DNA of 64,000 bases from an uncultured Coriobacteriaceae bacterium. GTDB taxonomy: Bacteria > Actinomycetota > Coriobacteriia > Coriobacteriales > Coriobacteriaceae. A program made the position numbers and the translations under genes. Positions 38,209 to 47,045 of this stretch are shown here, in pieces (the stretch's first letter is position 1; every line of letters starts with the position of its first letter). The stretch covers positions 90,024 to 154,023 of the forward strand of contig CALULH010000006.1 in the NCBI GenBank assembly GCA_944321435.1, written 5' to 3'. The notes below the pieces were generated by a model. The model worked only from the letters and a program-made list of their open reading frames with translations, did no database searches and was not told where the DNA came from.

Positions 38209-40050
38209 ATGGCCCGCAACGCAAACGTGGACCGCATCATCGAGCAGATCCTCACGAGCGACCGCCTGCATGCCAGCGCGCACTTCTCGCCCGCCGTCTA
38301 CGGGGACGAGCCCATCCTGCGCACCGCCTCCCAAATGGGCAGCTTCCTGCCCGAGCCCCTGCGCGAGATGCGCGCCGCGGCACGGCGCCCCGAGGCATGG
38401 AACGCCTCGGAGAGCTGGCTGTTCGTGCAGCAGGCGCGCCTGGCGGCCGACGTGAGCGACGACTTTCCCGAGCACGTGCCCTTTGACCGCTACTATCCCA
38501 CCTACCAGGCCATGAACGACCGGCAGTTGCGCTGCTACTTCACCTGGCGCACGCGCGTGCGCCGCGGCATGGTCGAGCGCACGGACGTTTCGTACGCCTA
38601 TGTCTACCTGTACGAGCTCATCAACCTGATCGGATGCGACACGCCCCGTCAGGCCTTTGACGCCCTGCGCCTGTTCTGGCGCTCCTACCGCGCGCTCGAT
38701 GCGCGCATAGACCGCTACGCGCGCACCTGGCTGCGCGACCTGGCGCTCTACCACGGGCTTGACCCGCTTTTGCTGGACACCTCGCAGGAAGCCGCCTACA
38801 ACCACGCGCTCATAACCTTGGCGCGCGCCGAGAGAGCCGTGACCGGCGTGGGCGTATGGGACGAGGATGGGCGCGGCGGGACGCCCGATACCGGGCTCAC
38901 GGACCCCGCGGCCCCTGCCTCCCCGGGCGCGGCGGCCGCCCCGACGCCCAAGAAGCGCCGCACCAGGCGGGCTTACGACTTCTCCAACCCGCCGTACCCG
39001 GAAAGCGAGCTCTTCGACGCCCTCTGCGCGCTGTCAGCTTACCGTATGGAGAACAGCCGCCTGTTCAAGGAGCAGCCGCAGCTGGTGCGCCGGGCAACCT
39101 GCGCCATCTTCTCCCAGCTCGCCGTCTACTACCGGCGCAACCGCAAAAACGGCCTGACCGAATCCCTCTTCGGCACGTTCTCCACCCTGCCTTACCGCCC
39201 GTTCGAGACGGCCGTCTTCTACGAGGAGCACCGCCATCCGGACGCCACCTGGCGCCTGAGCCCCATCGACGTCTTCTTCTGCGCCAACGGCCGCTGGTGG
39301 CGCAAGTGCTTCCACGGCGCCCACGACCGCAGCGCGCGCCTGGGACGGCTTTTGCGCACCGTCGACCGCGAGCTGCGCCTGGCGCTTGACTTCCCGCACC
39401 CGCTCAAAGACGGCGCCGCACCCAAGTACCTGCAAAAAATCGTGGCGCAAGAGCTCGAGGCCTGCCTTGCGTGGCAGCAGGCGCACGCCCCGCGCATCAT
39501 CCAGATCGACCGCTCCAAGCTCTCCGGGATCCGCACCGCTGCCGCCTCCACGCGCGAGGCACTGCTTGTAGACGAGGAGCGCCCCGACCAGCCGGGCGAG
39601 AAGAACCTCCGCTACGGGCCGCGCCCGGACGCCGGATCCCATGGCGCCCCCGCGGCCTCCGCATCGCTCGCAGGCCTCCGCGCCACCGCGGGCACGGCCC
39701 CCGCCGCCCCCGCGCCGGAGGCCGCCGTCACGGCGCGGCCTCCGGCGCCCGACGCGGCGGCGCCCCGCACGCCCTTCTCGCCCGCAGCCGCCCCGCCGCT
39801 GGACCCCTTCACCGCCGCGCCCGCACTCACCGACGCCGAGCGCGCCCTGCTCCAGGCACTGCTGGACGGAGCGGACCCCGCGCCCGCCCTCGCAGACGCC
39901 GGTGCGCTTCCCAGCGTGGTTGTCGACCAGCTGAACGAGAAGCTTTTCGACGTCATTGGTGACGCCGCGGTGGAGCTTGACGGCAGCACCCCTGTCCTCA
40001 TCGAGGACTACCATTCAGATGTGGCAGACATCTTAAGAGAAACGGCTTGA
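38209..40050 (+). CDS. TerB-N / TerB-C domain protein
   Basis: First gene of a three-gene cluster. Residues about 65-205 match the TerB-N family (ESWLFVQQARLAADVSDDFPE cut here to WLFVQQARL, YYPTYQAMNDRQLRCYFTWR, SYAYVYLYELINLIG). After a basic linker (PKKRRTRRAYDFSNPP) comes a helical and beta part, then an Ala/Pro linker, and residues about 525-613 resemble TerB-C (ALLQALLDGADPAP..., VVDQLNEKLFDVIGDAAVEL, IEDYHSDV). TerB-N and TerB-C proteins are known as scaffolds in tellurite-resistance-like stress and phage-response gene sets. The ATPase gene starts one base after its stop, so the two are co-translated. Confidence 0.8.
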   Translation: MARNANVDRIIEQILTSDRLHASAHFSPAVYGDEPILRTASQMGSFLPEPLREMRAAARRPEAWNASESWLFVQQARLAADVSDDFPEHVPFDRYYPTYQAMNDRQLRCYFTWRTRVRRGMVERTDVSYAYVYLYELINLIGCDTPRQAFDALRLFWRSYRALDARIDRYARTWLRDLALYHGLDPLLLDTSQEAAYNHALITLARAERAVTGVGVWDEDGRGGTPDTGLTDPAAPASPGAAAAPTPKKRRTRRAYDFSNPPYPESELFDALCALSAYRMENSRLFKEQPQLVRRATCAIFSQLAVYYRRNRKNGLTESLFGTFSTLPYRPFETAVFYEEHRHPDATWRLSPIDVFFCANGRWWRKCFHGAHDRSARLGRLLRTVDRELRLALDFPHPLKDGAAPKYLQKIVAQELEACLAWQQAHAPRIIQIDRSKLSGIRTAAASTREALLVDEERPDQPGEKNLRYGPRPDAGSHGAPAASASLAGLRATAGTAPAAPAPEAAVTARPPAPDAAAPRTPFSPAAAPPLDPFTAAPALTDAERALLQALLDGADPAPALADAGALPSVVVDQLNEKLFDVIGDAAVELDGSTPVLIEDYHSDVADILRETA

Positions 40051-40051
40051 C

Positions 40052-41446
40052 ATGACCGACCAGCTGAGCCTCAACACCGCCGGCAGCCCGACCATTGCCC
40101 CGGGACCGCGCGTGCCCAAGCGCATCGCCGCCACCCTCATCAACTCGCTCAAGGGCGGCGTGGTGCCGCGCATCGGGCTGCCCTACATAACCGTGGGGCG
40201 CACCCTGGAGATCCAAGCGCTTCTCCACGACCTTGACCTCATTGCCGACGGCGGGGCGTCGTTCCGCTTCCTCGTGGGGCGCTACGGCAGCGGCAAGAGC
40301 TTCCTGCTGCAGACCATCCGCAACCATGCCATGGGCGAAAACTTCGTCGTGGCCGACGCCGACCTCTCGCCCGAGCGGCGCCTGCAAGGCAGACGCGGCG
40401 AGGGGCTGGCCACCTACCGCGAGCTCATCCGCAACCTCTCGACCAAGACCCGGCCGGAGGGCGGGGCGCTCACCCTCGTCTTGGACCGATGGATCAGCAA
40501 CGTGCAAGCGCGCGTTGCCGCCGAGGAGGGCATCCCAGCCGACAGCCCGGACTTTGCCCCGGCGGTCGAGAAGCGCATCTACGCCGTTACCCAGAGCCTG
40601 GAGGAGCTGGTGCACGGCTTTGACTTTGCGCGGCTGCTCACCCTCTACTACCGCAGCTACGTGGAGGGCGACGATGAGACGAAGGGCCTCGTGGTCAAGT
40701 GGTTCCGCGGCGAGTACCGCAACAAGACCGAGGCGCGCCAGGAGCTGGGCGTGAACATCTGCATCACCGACGACGACTGGTACGAGTACCTCAAGCTCTT
40801 TGCCGTTTTCTTCCGGCAGGCCGGCTACCAGGGGCTCGTGGTCCTCATCGACGAGCTCGTGAACCTCTACAAGATCCCCAACAGCATCACGCGCCAGTAC
40901 AATTACGAGAAGATCCTCACCATGTACAACGACACCCTGCAGGGCAAGGCACGCCATCTGGGGATCATCATGGGCGGCACCCCCCAGTCCATAGAGGACC
41001 GGCGCCGTGGCGTCTACTCCTACGAGGCGCTGCGCAGCCGTCTCACGCAGGGGCGCTTTGCCGGCGCGGGCCTCGCCGACATGCTGGCCCCCGTCATCCA
41101 TTTGGAGCCGCTCACCTACGAGGAGCTGCTCGTGCTCACAGAGAAGCTCGCGCAGATCCATGCCGGCTACTTCGGCTACGCCCCCATCCTCACCGAGGAC
41201 GACCTGGCCTCCTTCCTGCAAATAGAGTTCGGCCGCGTGGGCGCCGACACGCACCTGACCCCGCGCGAGGTTATCCGCGACTTCATCGAGCTTTTGGACA
41301 TCCTCTACCAGAACCCGCAGGTGGGCGTGGCGGAGCTCTTGCAGTCGGACACGTTCAGCGGCGCGGTGGCCGCAGGCGGCGGCACGGCCGCGGATCCGCT
41401 CGGCCCCGGCCCAGGCGAGGCGCAGTTCGCCGAGTTCACCATCTAG
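40052..41446 (+). CDS. DUF2791-type P-loop ATPase (BrxD-like)
   Basis: A 464-residue STAND/AAA-like ATPase. Walker A GRYGSGKSF lies at 76-84, Walker B VVLIDELVNLY near 270, sensor-like GGTPQSIEDRRRGVYSYEALRSRL near 310-333. These match the DUF2791 ATPases (BrxD of BREX type 2 and relatives), which usually act with an Lhr-type helicase. That helicase follows 15 bases downstream. It probably senses or remodels DNA or RNA together with the TerB-N protein. No other BREX gene (PglX, PglZ, BrxC/PglY) is in the window. Confidence 0.85.
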   Translation: MTDQLSLNTAGSPTIAPGPRVPKRIAATLINSLKGGVVPRIGLPYITVGRTLEIQALLHDLDLIADGGASFRFLVGRYGSGKSFLLQTIRNHAMGENFVVADADLSPERRLQGRRGEGLATYRELIRNLSTKTRPEGGALTLVLDRWISNVQARVAAEEGIPADSPDFAPAVEKRIYAVTQSLEELVHGFDFARLLTLYYRSYVEGDDETKGLVVKWFRGEYRNKTEARQELGVNICITDDDWYEYLKLFAVFFRQAGYQGLVVLIDELVNLYKIPNSITRQYNYEKILTMYNDTLQGKARHLGIIMGGTPQSIEDRRRGVYSYEALRSRLTQGRFAGAGLADMLAPVIHLEPLTYEELLVLTEKLAQIHAGYFGYAPILTEDDLASFLQIEFGRVGADTHLTPREVIRDFIELLDILYQNPQVGVAELLQSDTFSGAVAAGGGTAADPLGPGPGEAQFAEFTI

Positions 41447-41461
41447 CAGAGAAGGGCCGCC

Positions 41462-44092
41462 ATGAGCGTCTTCGACCGCTACGCGCCGTTCGTGCAGGAT
41501 TTCATCTACAGCCACGAGTGGGAATCGCTCCGCGGCATACAGGTGGCCGCCGCCGACGCCATCTTCAACACCGACGAGAACGTCCTGCTCACCGCGCAAA
41601 CCGCCTCGGGCAAGACCGAGGCGGCGTTCTTCCCCATCCTCACCGAGTTCTGGGAGAGGCCGCCCGCCTCGGTCGGCGCCATCTACATAGGCCCCACCAA
41701 GGCCCTCATCAACGACCAGTTCTTTCGCCTGAACGACCTCTGCGCCGAGGCCGAGATCCCCGTCTGGCACTGGCACGGCGATGTTTCGGCCTCCCATAAG
41801 GCGCGGCTCGTCAAAAAGCCCAGCGGCATCCTGCAGATCACGCCCGAGTCGCTCGAGGCCCTGCTCATGCACCGGCACGCCGCCGTGGGGCGCCTGTTCT
41901 CGGACCTGCGCTACGTGGTCATCGACGAGGTCCACTCGCTTTTGCGCGGGGACCGCGGCGGCCAGGCCCTCTGCCTCATCGAGCGCCTGGGCCGCATGGC
42001 GGGCGTCAACCCGCGCCGCATCGGCCTTTCCGCCACCATCGGCGACCCCGAGGCCACAGGCGCCTACCTTTCCGCCGGCACCGGCCGCAGCTGCGTCATA
42101 CCGCGCATCCAAGAGCCCCCGCGCACCTGGCGCCTCTCCATGGAGCACTTCTACATAACCGGCCCCCAAGCCGACGAGCAAGGCGCCCCCGCCCCCAGCC
42201 CCTCCACCATCCAAGCCGAGCTCGTCTCCATAGAAGACGTTCCCTCGGGCGAGAAGGGCGGGGCATATCATTCCGTGCTCAAACAGTTTCGGCAAGACGG
42301 AAGTGCCGGAAACGGCACTTCCTTTGCCTGCAAAACTGCGCGCGAAACGATATGCCCCGCCCTTCCGCAGGAGGATGACATTGCAGATTCATCAAGCATG
42401 GATTCCTTCTCTGGGGCTGGGGGGACATCGTCTGGGCGCAGTTCTGCAGCCGCAGGAGATGCCGTTTCCGGCATCTCCGTCGCGGCGAAGCTGTTTGAGC
42501 ACCAGATGATGTCCCCCCAGCCCTCAGCCCGTGAGAGTGACGGCAAGACAGCAAATCAAAACGAACACCGGGTTGAACCGCCCGAGGATGAGCAGACGAC
42601 GGATGTGGCGCCGGTTAATGCGGACCCGGGGTTGGCGTACGTGTTCGAGCATACGCGCGGGTGCAAGTGCCTGGTGTTCTGCAATTCCCGCGAAGAGGCC
42701 GAGGCGGTCTGCAGCACGCTGCGCAGCTACTGCGAGGCCAACCATGAGCCGGACCGGTTCCTCATCCACCACGGCAACCTGTCGGCCAGCTACCGCGAGA
42801 GCGCCGAGGAGCTCATGCGGGACGAGTCGGTCACCATGACCACGGTGGCCACCGCCACGCTGGAGCTGGGGATCGACGTGGGGCGCCTGCAGCGCGCCTT
42901 CCAGATAGACGCGCCGTTCACCGTGTCGGGGTTCCTGCAGCGCATGGGACGCACGGGCCGACGCGGCACGCCGCCGGAGATGCGCTTCGTCATGCGCGAG
43001 GAGCAGCCCGAGCCGCGGTCGCTGCTGCCGGAGACCTTCCCCTGGAAGCTCCTGCAGGGCATCGCCCTCGTGCAGCTCTACCGCGAAAAGAAATGGGTGG
43101 AGCCCCCGCAGCTCGATCGGTTGCCCTACAGCCTGCTCTACCACCAGACGCTTGCCATCCTCGCCTCAGAAGGCGAGCTCACGCCGGCGCAGCTGGCCGC
43201 GCGCGTGCTCACGCTCACACCGTTCCACCGCGTGACCCAGGATGACTTCCGCGTGCTGCTGCGCCACCTCATCCAGATGGACCACATCGAGCAAACCGAG
43301 ACAGGCGGCCTTATCGTCGGCCTGGCCGGCGAACGCATCACCAACTCCTACAAGTTCTACGCCGTGTTCCAGGAGAACGTGGAGTACACGGTGCGCAGCG
43401 ACTCCCAGGAGGTCGGCACACTGGTGCAGCCTCCGCCCCCGGGCGAGAAAATCGCCATTGCGGGGCGCGTGTGGATCGTGGAGGAAGTGGACCATAAGCG
43501 CCACGTGCTCTACGCCACACCGGTCAAGGGCAAGGTGCCCGCCTACTTTGGCGAATGCCCCGGCGACATCAACACGCGCATCCTGGAGCGCATGCGCCAG
43601 GTGCTGGACGAGCGGTGCGGCTATCCCTACCTCATGCACCATGCGCGCGCCCGCCTTGGGCAGGCCCGCTTTGCCGCCGCCCAGGCCGGTATCACGCGCA
43701 CGCCCCTCATCAACCTGGGCGGCAACATGTGGTGCCTTACCCCCTGGCTCGGGAGCTACGCGTTTCTCGCCTTGGAGCGCCTGCTCAAGATCAAGTGCAA
43801 GGAGGCGCTGGGGCTCAAGGGCCTGGACTCGTCCCGCCCGTACTTCATGACCTTCATCATGGCGCCTGAGGTTGACGAGCAGCGCTTCTACCAGGTGGTG
43901 CGCGAACAGGCGGCAGCGGACTTCGACCCGCTGGATCTCGTCTACCCCGGCGAGATCCCCTACTTCGACAAGTACGACGAGTTGCTGCCCGAGGAGCTGG
44001 TCCGCAAGGGCTTTGCCGAGGGCGTGCTGGACGTGGACGGCATGCGCGAGCGCGTGCGGGAATGGGGCGCGCCCCTGCTCAGCTGCGCGTAA
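41462..44092 (+). CDS. Lhr-like superfamily II helicase with repeat-derived linker
   Basis: An 876-residue DExH helicase. Motif I TASGKT lies at 47-52, motif II DEVH at 155-158, motif III SATIGD near 182, motif IV-V LVFCNSREEAE and TATLELGID, motif VI RMGRTGRRG near 499; then a winged-helix and Lhr-type C-terminal part. The linker between lobe 1 and lobe 2, residues about 265-354, is encoded by two copies of the palindromic repeat family (42256-42364 and 42414-42525). The frame stays open through both. It forms one unit with the DUF2791 ATPase and TerB-N genes. The nearest known pairing is brxD with brxHI. Confidence 0.88.
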   Translation: MSVFDRYAPFVQDFIYSHEWESLRGIQVAAADAIFNTDENVLLTAQTASGKTEAAFFPILTEFWERPPASVGAIYIGPTKALINDQFFRLNDLCAEAEIPVWHWHGDVSASHKARLVKKPSGILQITPESLEALLMHRHAAVGRLFSDLRYVVIDEVHSLLRGDRGGQALCLIERLGRMAGVNPRRIGLSATIGDPEATGAYLSAGTGRSCVIPRIQEPPRTWRLSMEHFYITGPQADEQGAPAPSPSTIQAELVSIEDVPSGEKGGAYHSVLKQFRQDGSAGNGTSFACKTARETICPALPQEDDIADSSSMDSFSGAGGTSSGRSSAAAGDAVSGISVAAKLFEHQMMSPQPSARESDGKTANQNEHRVEPPEDEQTTDVAPVNADPGLAYVFEHTRGCKCLVFCNSREEAEAVCSTLRSYCEANHEPDRFLIHHGNLSASYRESAEELMRDESVTMTTVATATLELGIDVGRLQRAFQIDAPFTVSGFLQRMGRTGRRGTPPEMRFVMREEQPEPRSLLPETFPWKLLQGIALVQLYREKKWVEPPQLDRLPYSLLYHQTLAILASEGELTPAQLAARVLTLTPFHRVTQDDFRVLLRHLIQMDHIEQTETGGLIVGLAGERITNSYKFYAVFQENVEYTVRSDSQEVGTLVQPPPPGEKIAIAGRVWIVEEVDHKRHVLYATPVKGKVPAYFGECPGDINTRILERMRQVLDERCGYPYLMHHARARLGQARFAAAQAGITRTPLINLGGNMWCLTPWLGSYAFLALERLLKIKCKEALGLKGLDSSRPYFMTFIMAPEVDEQRFYQVVREQAAADFDPLDLVYPGEIPYFDKYDELLPEELVRKGFAEGVLDVDGMRERVREWGAPLLSCA
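42256..42364 (-). repeat. Palindromic repeat copy 3, inside the helicase gene
   Basis: Inverted relative to the others. Perfect 15-bp outer arms AGGGCGGGGCATATC / GATATGCCCCGCCCT enclose GTGCTCAAACAGTTTCGG, the 9-bp stem GGAAGTGCC / GGCACTTCC and TGCAAAACTGCGCGCG. Read on the minus strand the loop is GTTTCC, as in copies 1 and 4. Confidence 0.92.
42414..42525 (+). repeat. Palindromic repeat copy 4, inside the helicase gene
   Basis: Outer arms GGGCTGGGGGGACATC / GATGTCCCCCCAGCCC, left block GCGCAGTTCTGCAG, 9-bp stem GGAGATGCC / GGCATCTCC with loop GTTTCC, right block GAAGCTGTTTGAGCAC. It lies 49 bases after copy 3 in the opposite orientation. It encodes the helicase linker segment that includes SGISVAAKLFEHQMM. 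Confidence 0.92.
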
Positions 44093-44313
44093 GGCGCGCG
44101 CAACGGCTCGCCGCGCACCCCGGCCGATCCCTTCCCGGCATCTCCGGCTCGCAAGTGTTGAGATTCCATGAAGGCGCGGACGGTTTGCCGCACGGCGCCG
44201 CAGTGCAAGCCGACCGCGCCCGCCGTCGCTTCCCAAAGCCCCAAAACAGGGTAGGCTAGATAGGCACAACAACGCGGGAAGCACCCGCTTTAAGGGAAGC
44301 GAAGGCGCATCAT

Positions 44314-46590
44314 ATGGCAGTGAACATACCCGAGAACAACCAACTGTACCTCTACCAGTTGCTCAAGCGCGAGCTGGGCGCCGGCAAGCAGACCTTCATC
44401 ACGCGCGTTGAGGAGGTTTTGGCCGCAGACGACCTCTCCCCACTCGACCTGGGCGCCGCCGACACCCGCGGGCTCCTGGAGAACTTGGGGAGCTTCATTG
44501 AGCTCAAGGTCTTCAAGGGCGGGCGCGTCTACGCCATCGTGCGCCCGCGCGATGACTGGGACGCCATCCTGGCACGGGCCGAGAAGGGCGGCGAGGCCAA
44601 GGGCGCCAAAGGCAAGCCGTGGAAGCGTGCCAAGAACGCCCTCAAGCCGGTAAAGCCCAAGCGCTCCAAGGAGCGCCTTGAGGCGGAACGCCGGGCGGCT
44701 GAGGAAAAGAAGGCCACGCAGGCCGACGCGGTAGCCACCGCGCAGGAGCGCACTGCGGAAAAGCCAGAAGCTCAGGGCGCAACAAAGCCCGAGCCCGCAG
44801 CGCAGAAAGATGAGCAGGCCGGCGCCCCCGCCGCGGCAGCCCAACCCGCCCCTGCGCCGGAGCCGTCAGGCAACGCCGCCGCGGAGAAGGAGCCTCCTGC
44901 CCCCGCCGCATCCGCGACGCAGGATTCCGCAGGCGAGAAAAACGCCGCGCAGGCACCTGGTGCAACGGCTGGACAGGGAGAGGTGGCCGAGGTACAGGAC
45001 GCTCTCGCTGGCGCAGCGCGGCCCGAGGCGGATGCCCCGCACAACGGCATCTCCCTCACCATCACCTACGATCCCGCCGCCGACGAGGAAAAAGCCCCGG
45101 CACGCGCCGAGGACGGTACGGCGACCCGGGATGTAACCGACCGCGACACGCCGCGCCGCCCCGACGCGTCAGCTGACAAAGATGAGCCGCGGCTCTTCAT
45201 CCCGCACGAGCAGCCCGCCCCGCAGCCCGCCCCCGCACGCACAGCTCCGGTTGCCGCCGGAGCCGCGCGCACCGACTACCCGCGCACCATCTCCGAGGAC
45301 GTCTACTGCCGCAACGCGCCCCTGAGCATGCTCACGCGCATCCTGCCCTACGGCATCGACCTGATGGCCGTGCTCGACGAGGACTGGCGCGTGGCGCGCG
45401 CCACGGGAACCGCCGCCGGCAACCGCAACCGCGTGAGCTTCCCCCTGCGCTACCTGCAGGAGGACGGAAGTGCACCGGTCGAGGTCACCCTCAAGCGCTC
45501 ACAGCGCCCCGGCACAGGGGCCCGTTGGGAGCTCGCACTGGTGGACGGCGACGACGGCACGGGCACCGGCCACGAGGCCGCGGATCTCGACGGCCTGCCG
45601 CAGGCAGACGAGGGCGCTTGGAGCGACCTCGACGCCACCGCGCCCACAGGCGGCATCCCCGCTCCGTTCAGCCCGCTGCGCGCCTTTGCGCAGGACGTGG
45701 TGATCGGCAGCTGGGACAACCTGCTGGGGGCTCTTGCCCGCACGGCGCTGCCCGAGCGCTGGAGCACCCATGCCAAGCCCCAAACGGGCGGACGCTATGA
45801 CATCCTGCGCGAATACGTGGCCGTCTCCTGGTGCCGTGCCAAGTACCAGGGCGTCATCGCCACCAGCGCGGACGGCTCCTTCGCCGCGTTCAACACGGGC
45901 CTGGCCGACGGCGCCTACGAGGATATTTGCCTGTGCCTGGAGGCAACGGGCCAGGATATCCCCTGGCGCTTCATAGGGCTCGCCACCGCCGGCAGCGGCG
46001 ACCTGGGCCGCCGCATCATCTCCGAGCTGGGCCAGGCCCCGAGCGCGCCGTCCTACCTGACGTCCCTGTCGGATATCGTGCCCGATCCCGCCGCGCTTGT
46101 CGTCCCCGACTACCGCACGCTGCTGGGAACCTGCCTGGGCCGGTTGCCCCGCGGCTTCCTGTCCGAGGCCCTGGCCGGCGAGCAGGGGGCGGACGAGCTT
46201 CTCACGCTGCTCTTTGATGCGCAGACCGCGCCCACCGCGCGGCGCGCAGCGCTAGGGCGGCTCGCACGCCTGATCGACGGGGCGCCGGCGCTGCGACGGC
46301 GCCTGTGCCGCGCATTGGACGACGCCGTTGACGCGGCGCTCCGACGCTGCCAGCGCAGCTTCCGCACCGCCGCGCCCGTTTACGATCCGCACGCCGACCG
46401 CATGAAGCTCCTGCTTCCGCTCGCCCTGGTGGATGACCGCACGGCCGACTGCGCGCTCGTGCTCGACCGGCAGCCGTCCGGCGCCTACCAGGCCGCCAGC
46501 GTGCTCTCCTTGCCGCGCGCCTACGCATGCGCCCGCGTGGTCTGCGCCGACATGCCCACCTGGCTCGACGCAGCCAAGGTGCTGGGATAA
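44314..46590 (+). CDS. LOTUS-like plus DUF3825 domain protein
   Basis: A 758-residue protein. Residues 1-90 form a small helical domain (NNQLYLYQLLKRELGAGKQTF, LLENLGSFIELKVFKGGRVYAIV) that resembles an OST-HTH/LOTUS RNA-binding winged helix. About 90-330 is a low-complexity Ala/Glu/Pro/Lys linker. About 335-758 resembles DUF3825: FAAFNTGLADGAYEDICLCLEA, MKLLLPLALVDDRTADCALVLDR and the ending LPRAYACARVVCADMPTWL. Proteins of this build are thought to act on RNA. It follows the helicase by 221 bases on the same strand with its own ribosome site (AAGGGAAG), so it may or may not belong to the TerB-N set. Confidence 0.68.
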   Translation: MAVNIPENNQLYLYQLLKRELGAGKQTFITRVEEVLAADDLSPLDLGAADTRGLLENLGSFIELKVFKGGRVYAIVRPRDDWDAILARAEKGGEAKGAKGKPWKRAKNALKPVKPKRSKERLEAERRAAEEKKATQADAVATAQERTAEKPEAQGATKPEPAAQKDEQAGAPAAAAQPAPAPEPSGNAAAEKEPPAPAASATQDSAGEKNAAQAPGATAGQGEVAEVQDALAGAARPEADAPHNGISLTITYDPAADEEKAPARAEDGTATRDVTDRDTPRRPDASADKDEPRLFIPHEQPAPQPAPARTAPVAAGAARTDYPRTISEDVYCRNAPLSMLTRILPYGIDLMAVLDEDWRVARATGTAAGNRNRVSFPLRYLQEDGSAPVEVTLKRSQRPGTGARWELALVDGDDGTGTGHEAADLDGLPQADEGAWSDLDATAPTGGIPAPFSPLRAFAQDVVIGSWDNLLGALARTALPERWSTHAKPQTGGRYDILREYVAVSWCRAKYQGVIATSADGSFAAFNTGLADGAYEDICLCLEATGQDIPWRFIGLATAGSGDLGRRIISELGQAPSAPSYLTSLSDIVPDPAALVVPDYRTLLGTCLGRLPRGFLSEALAGEQGADELLTLLFDAQTAPTARRAALGRLARLIDGAPALRRRLCRALDDAVDAALRRCQRSFRTAAPVYDPHADRMKLLLPLALVDDRTADCALVLDRQPSGAYQAASVLSLPRAYACARVVCADMPTWLDAAKVLG

Positions 46591-46625
46591 GCATCTGACC
46601 GATTCGAACGCGCTGAGGAGACCCC

Positions 46626-46919
46626 ATGGGCAGCAGGAAGCCGTCGGCAAAAGCCAAGCAGATGGCCTCGTTCAAAGCGGAGCTGGGAAGCATGGACGAC
46701 CTGTTTGGGCGAGAAGAGCAGCGGCAGGACGCGCTTCTCGCCCGCCGCGAAGAGGCGCGCCGCGAACGCGCCTGCGACCGCAAGAAGCGCTATGCCACTC
46801 GCGCCGACGCCGAGGAGGCCATTCGGCTCTGCGCAGAGCACGGCACGCGGGGCCTGCGTTGCTATAAATGCTCCTACTGCGGTGGTTGGCACCTGACCTC
46901 CCACCCACGCGAAGCCTGA
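46626..46919 (+). CDS. Small zinc-ribbon-like protein
   Basis: A 97-residue basic protein. The N-terminal 60 residues are helical and highly charged (AELGSMDDLFGREEQRQDALLARR cut here to MDDLFGREEQ, REEARRERACDRKKRYATRADAE), and the end CYKCSYCGGWHLTSH carries a CxxC pair plus His residues, as in small zinc-binding proteins that touch nucleic acid. GAGGAG stands before the ATG. It starts 35 bases after the DUF3825 gene and is followed by a hairpin, so it ends that transcript. Function unknown. Confidence 0.72.
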   Translation: MGSRKPSAKAKQMASFKAELGSMDDLFGREEQRQDALLARREEARRERACDRKKRYATRADAEEAIRLCAEHGTRGLRCYKCSYCGGWHLTSHPREA

Positions 46920-46988
46920 GGGCGCGAACCCGCAAGCGCAAGGCCTTCGCGCGTCCCGCAGGCGCGCGCTCGCCGTCTTAATCCGTTC

Positions 46989-47014
46989 GGTCGCATGTCC
47001 AAGCGCATGCGACC
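46989..47014 (+). terminator. Hairpin after the zinc-ribbon gene
   Basis: The 9-bp stem GGTCGCATG / CATGCGACC is followed by GTCCTCC. It lies about 70 bases after the stop at 46919. Confidence 0.55.
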
Positions 47015-47045
47015 GTCCTCCTCAAAACGCACGGCCTGCGCACGC

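Noticed and set aside
39998..42295. 765-codon minus-strand frame opposite the ATPase and helicase
   Set aside because: The sense strand has Walker motifs and good ribosome sites; the antisense frame has none.
40052..44092. BREX type 2 system
   Set aside because: Only the brxD-like and helicase-like genes are present; no PglX, PglZ or PglW/Y in the window.
44128..44170. Possible fifth, degenerate copy of the palindromic repeat
   Set aside because: GGCATCTCCGG and a loosely similar stretch resemble the right half of copy 4, but no left half, arm or stem is present; chance or decayed remnant cannot be told apart.
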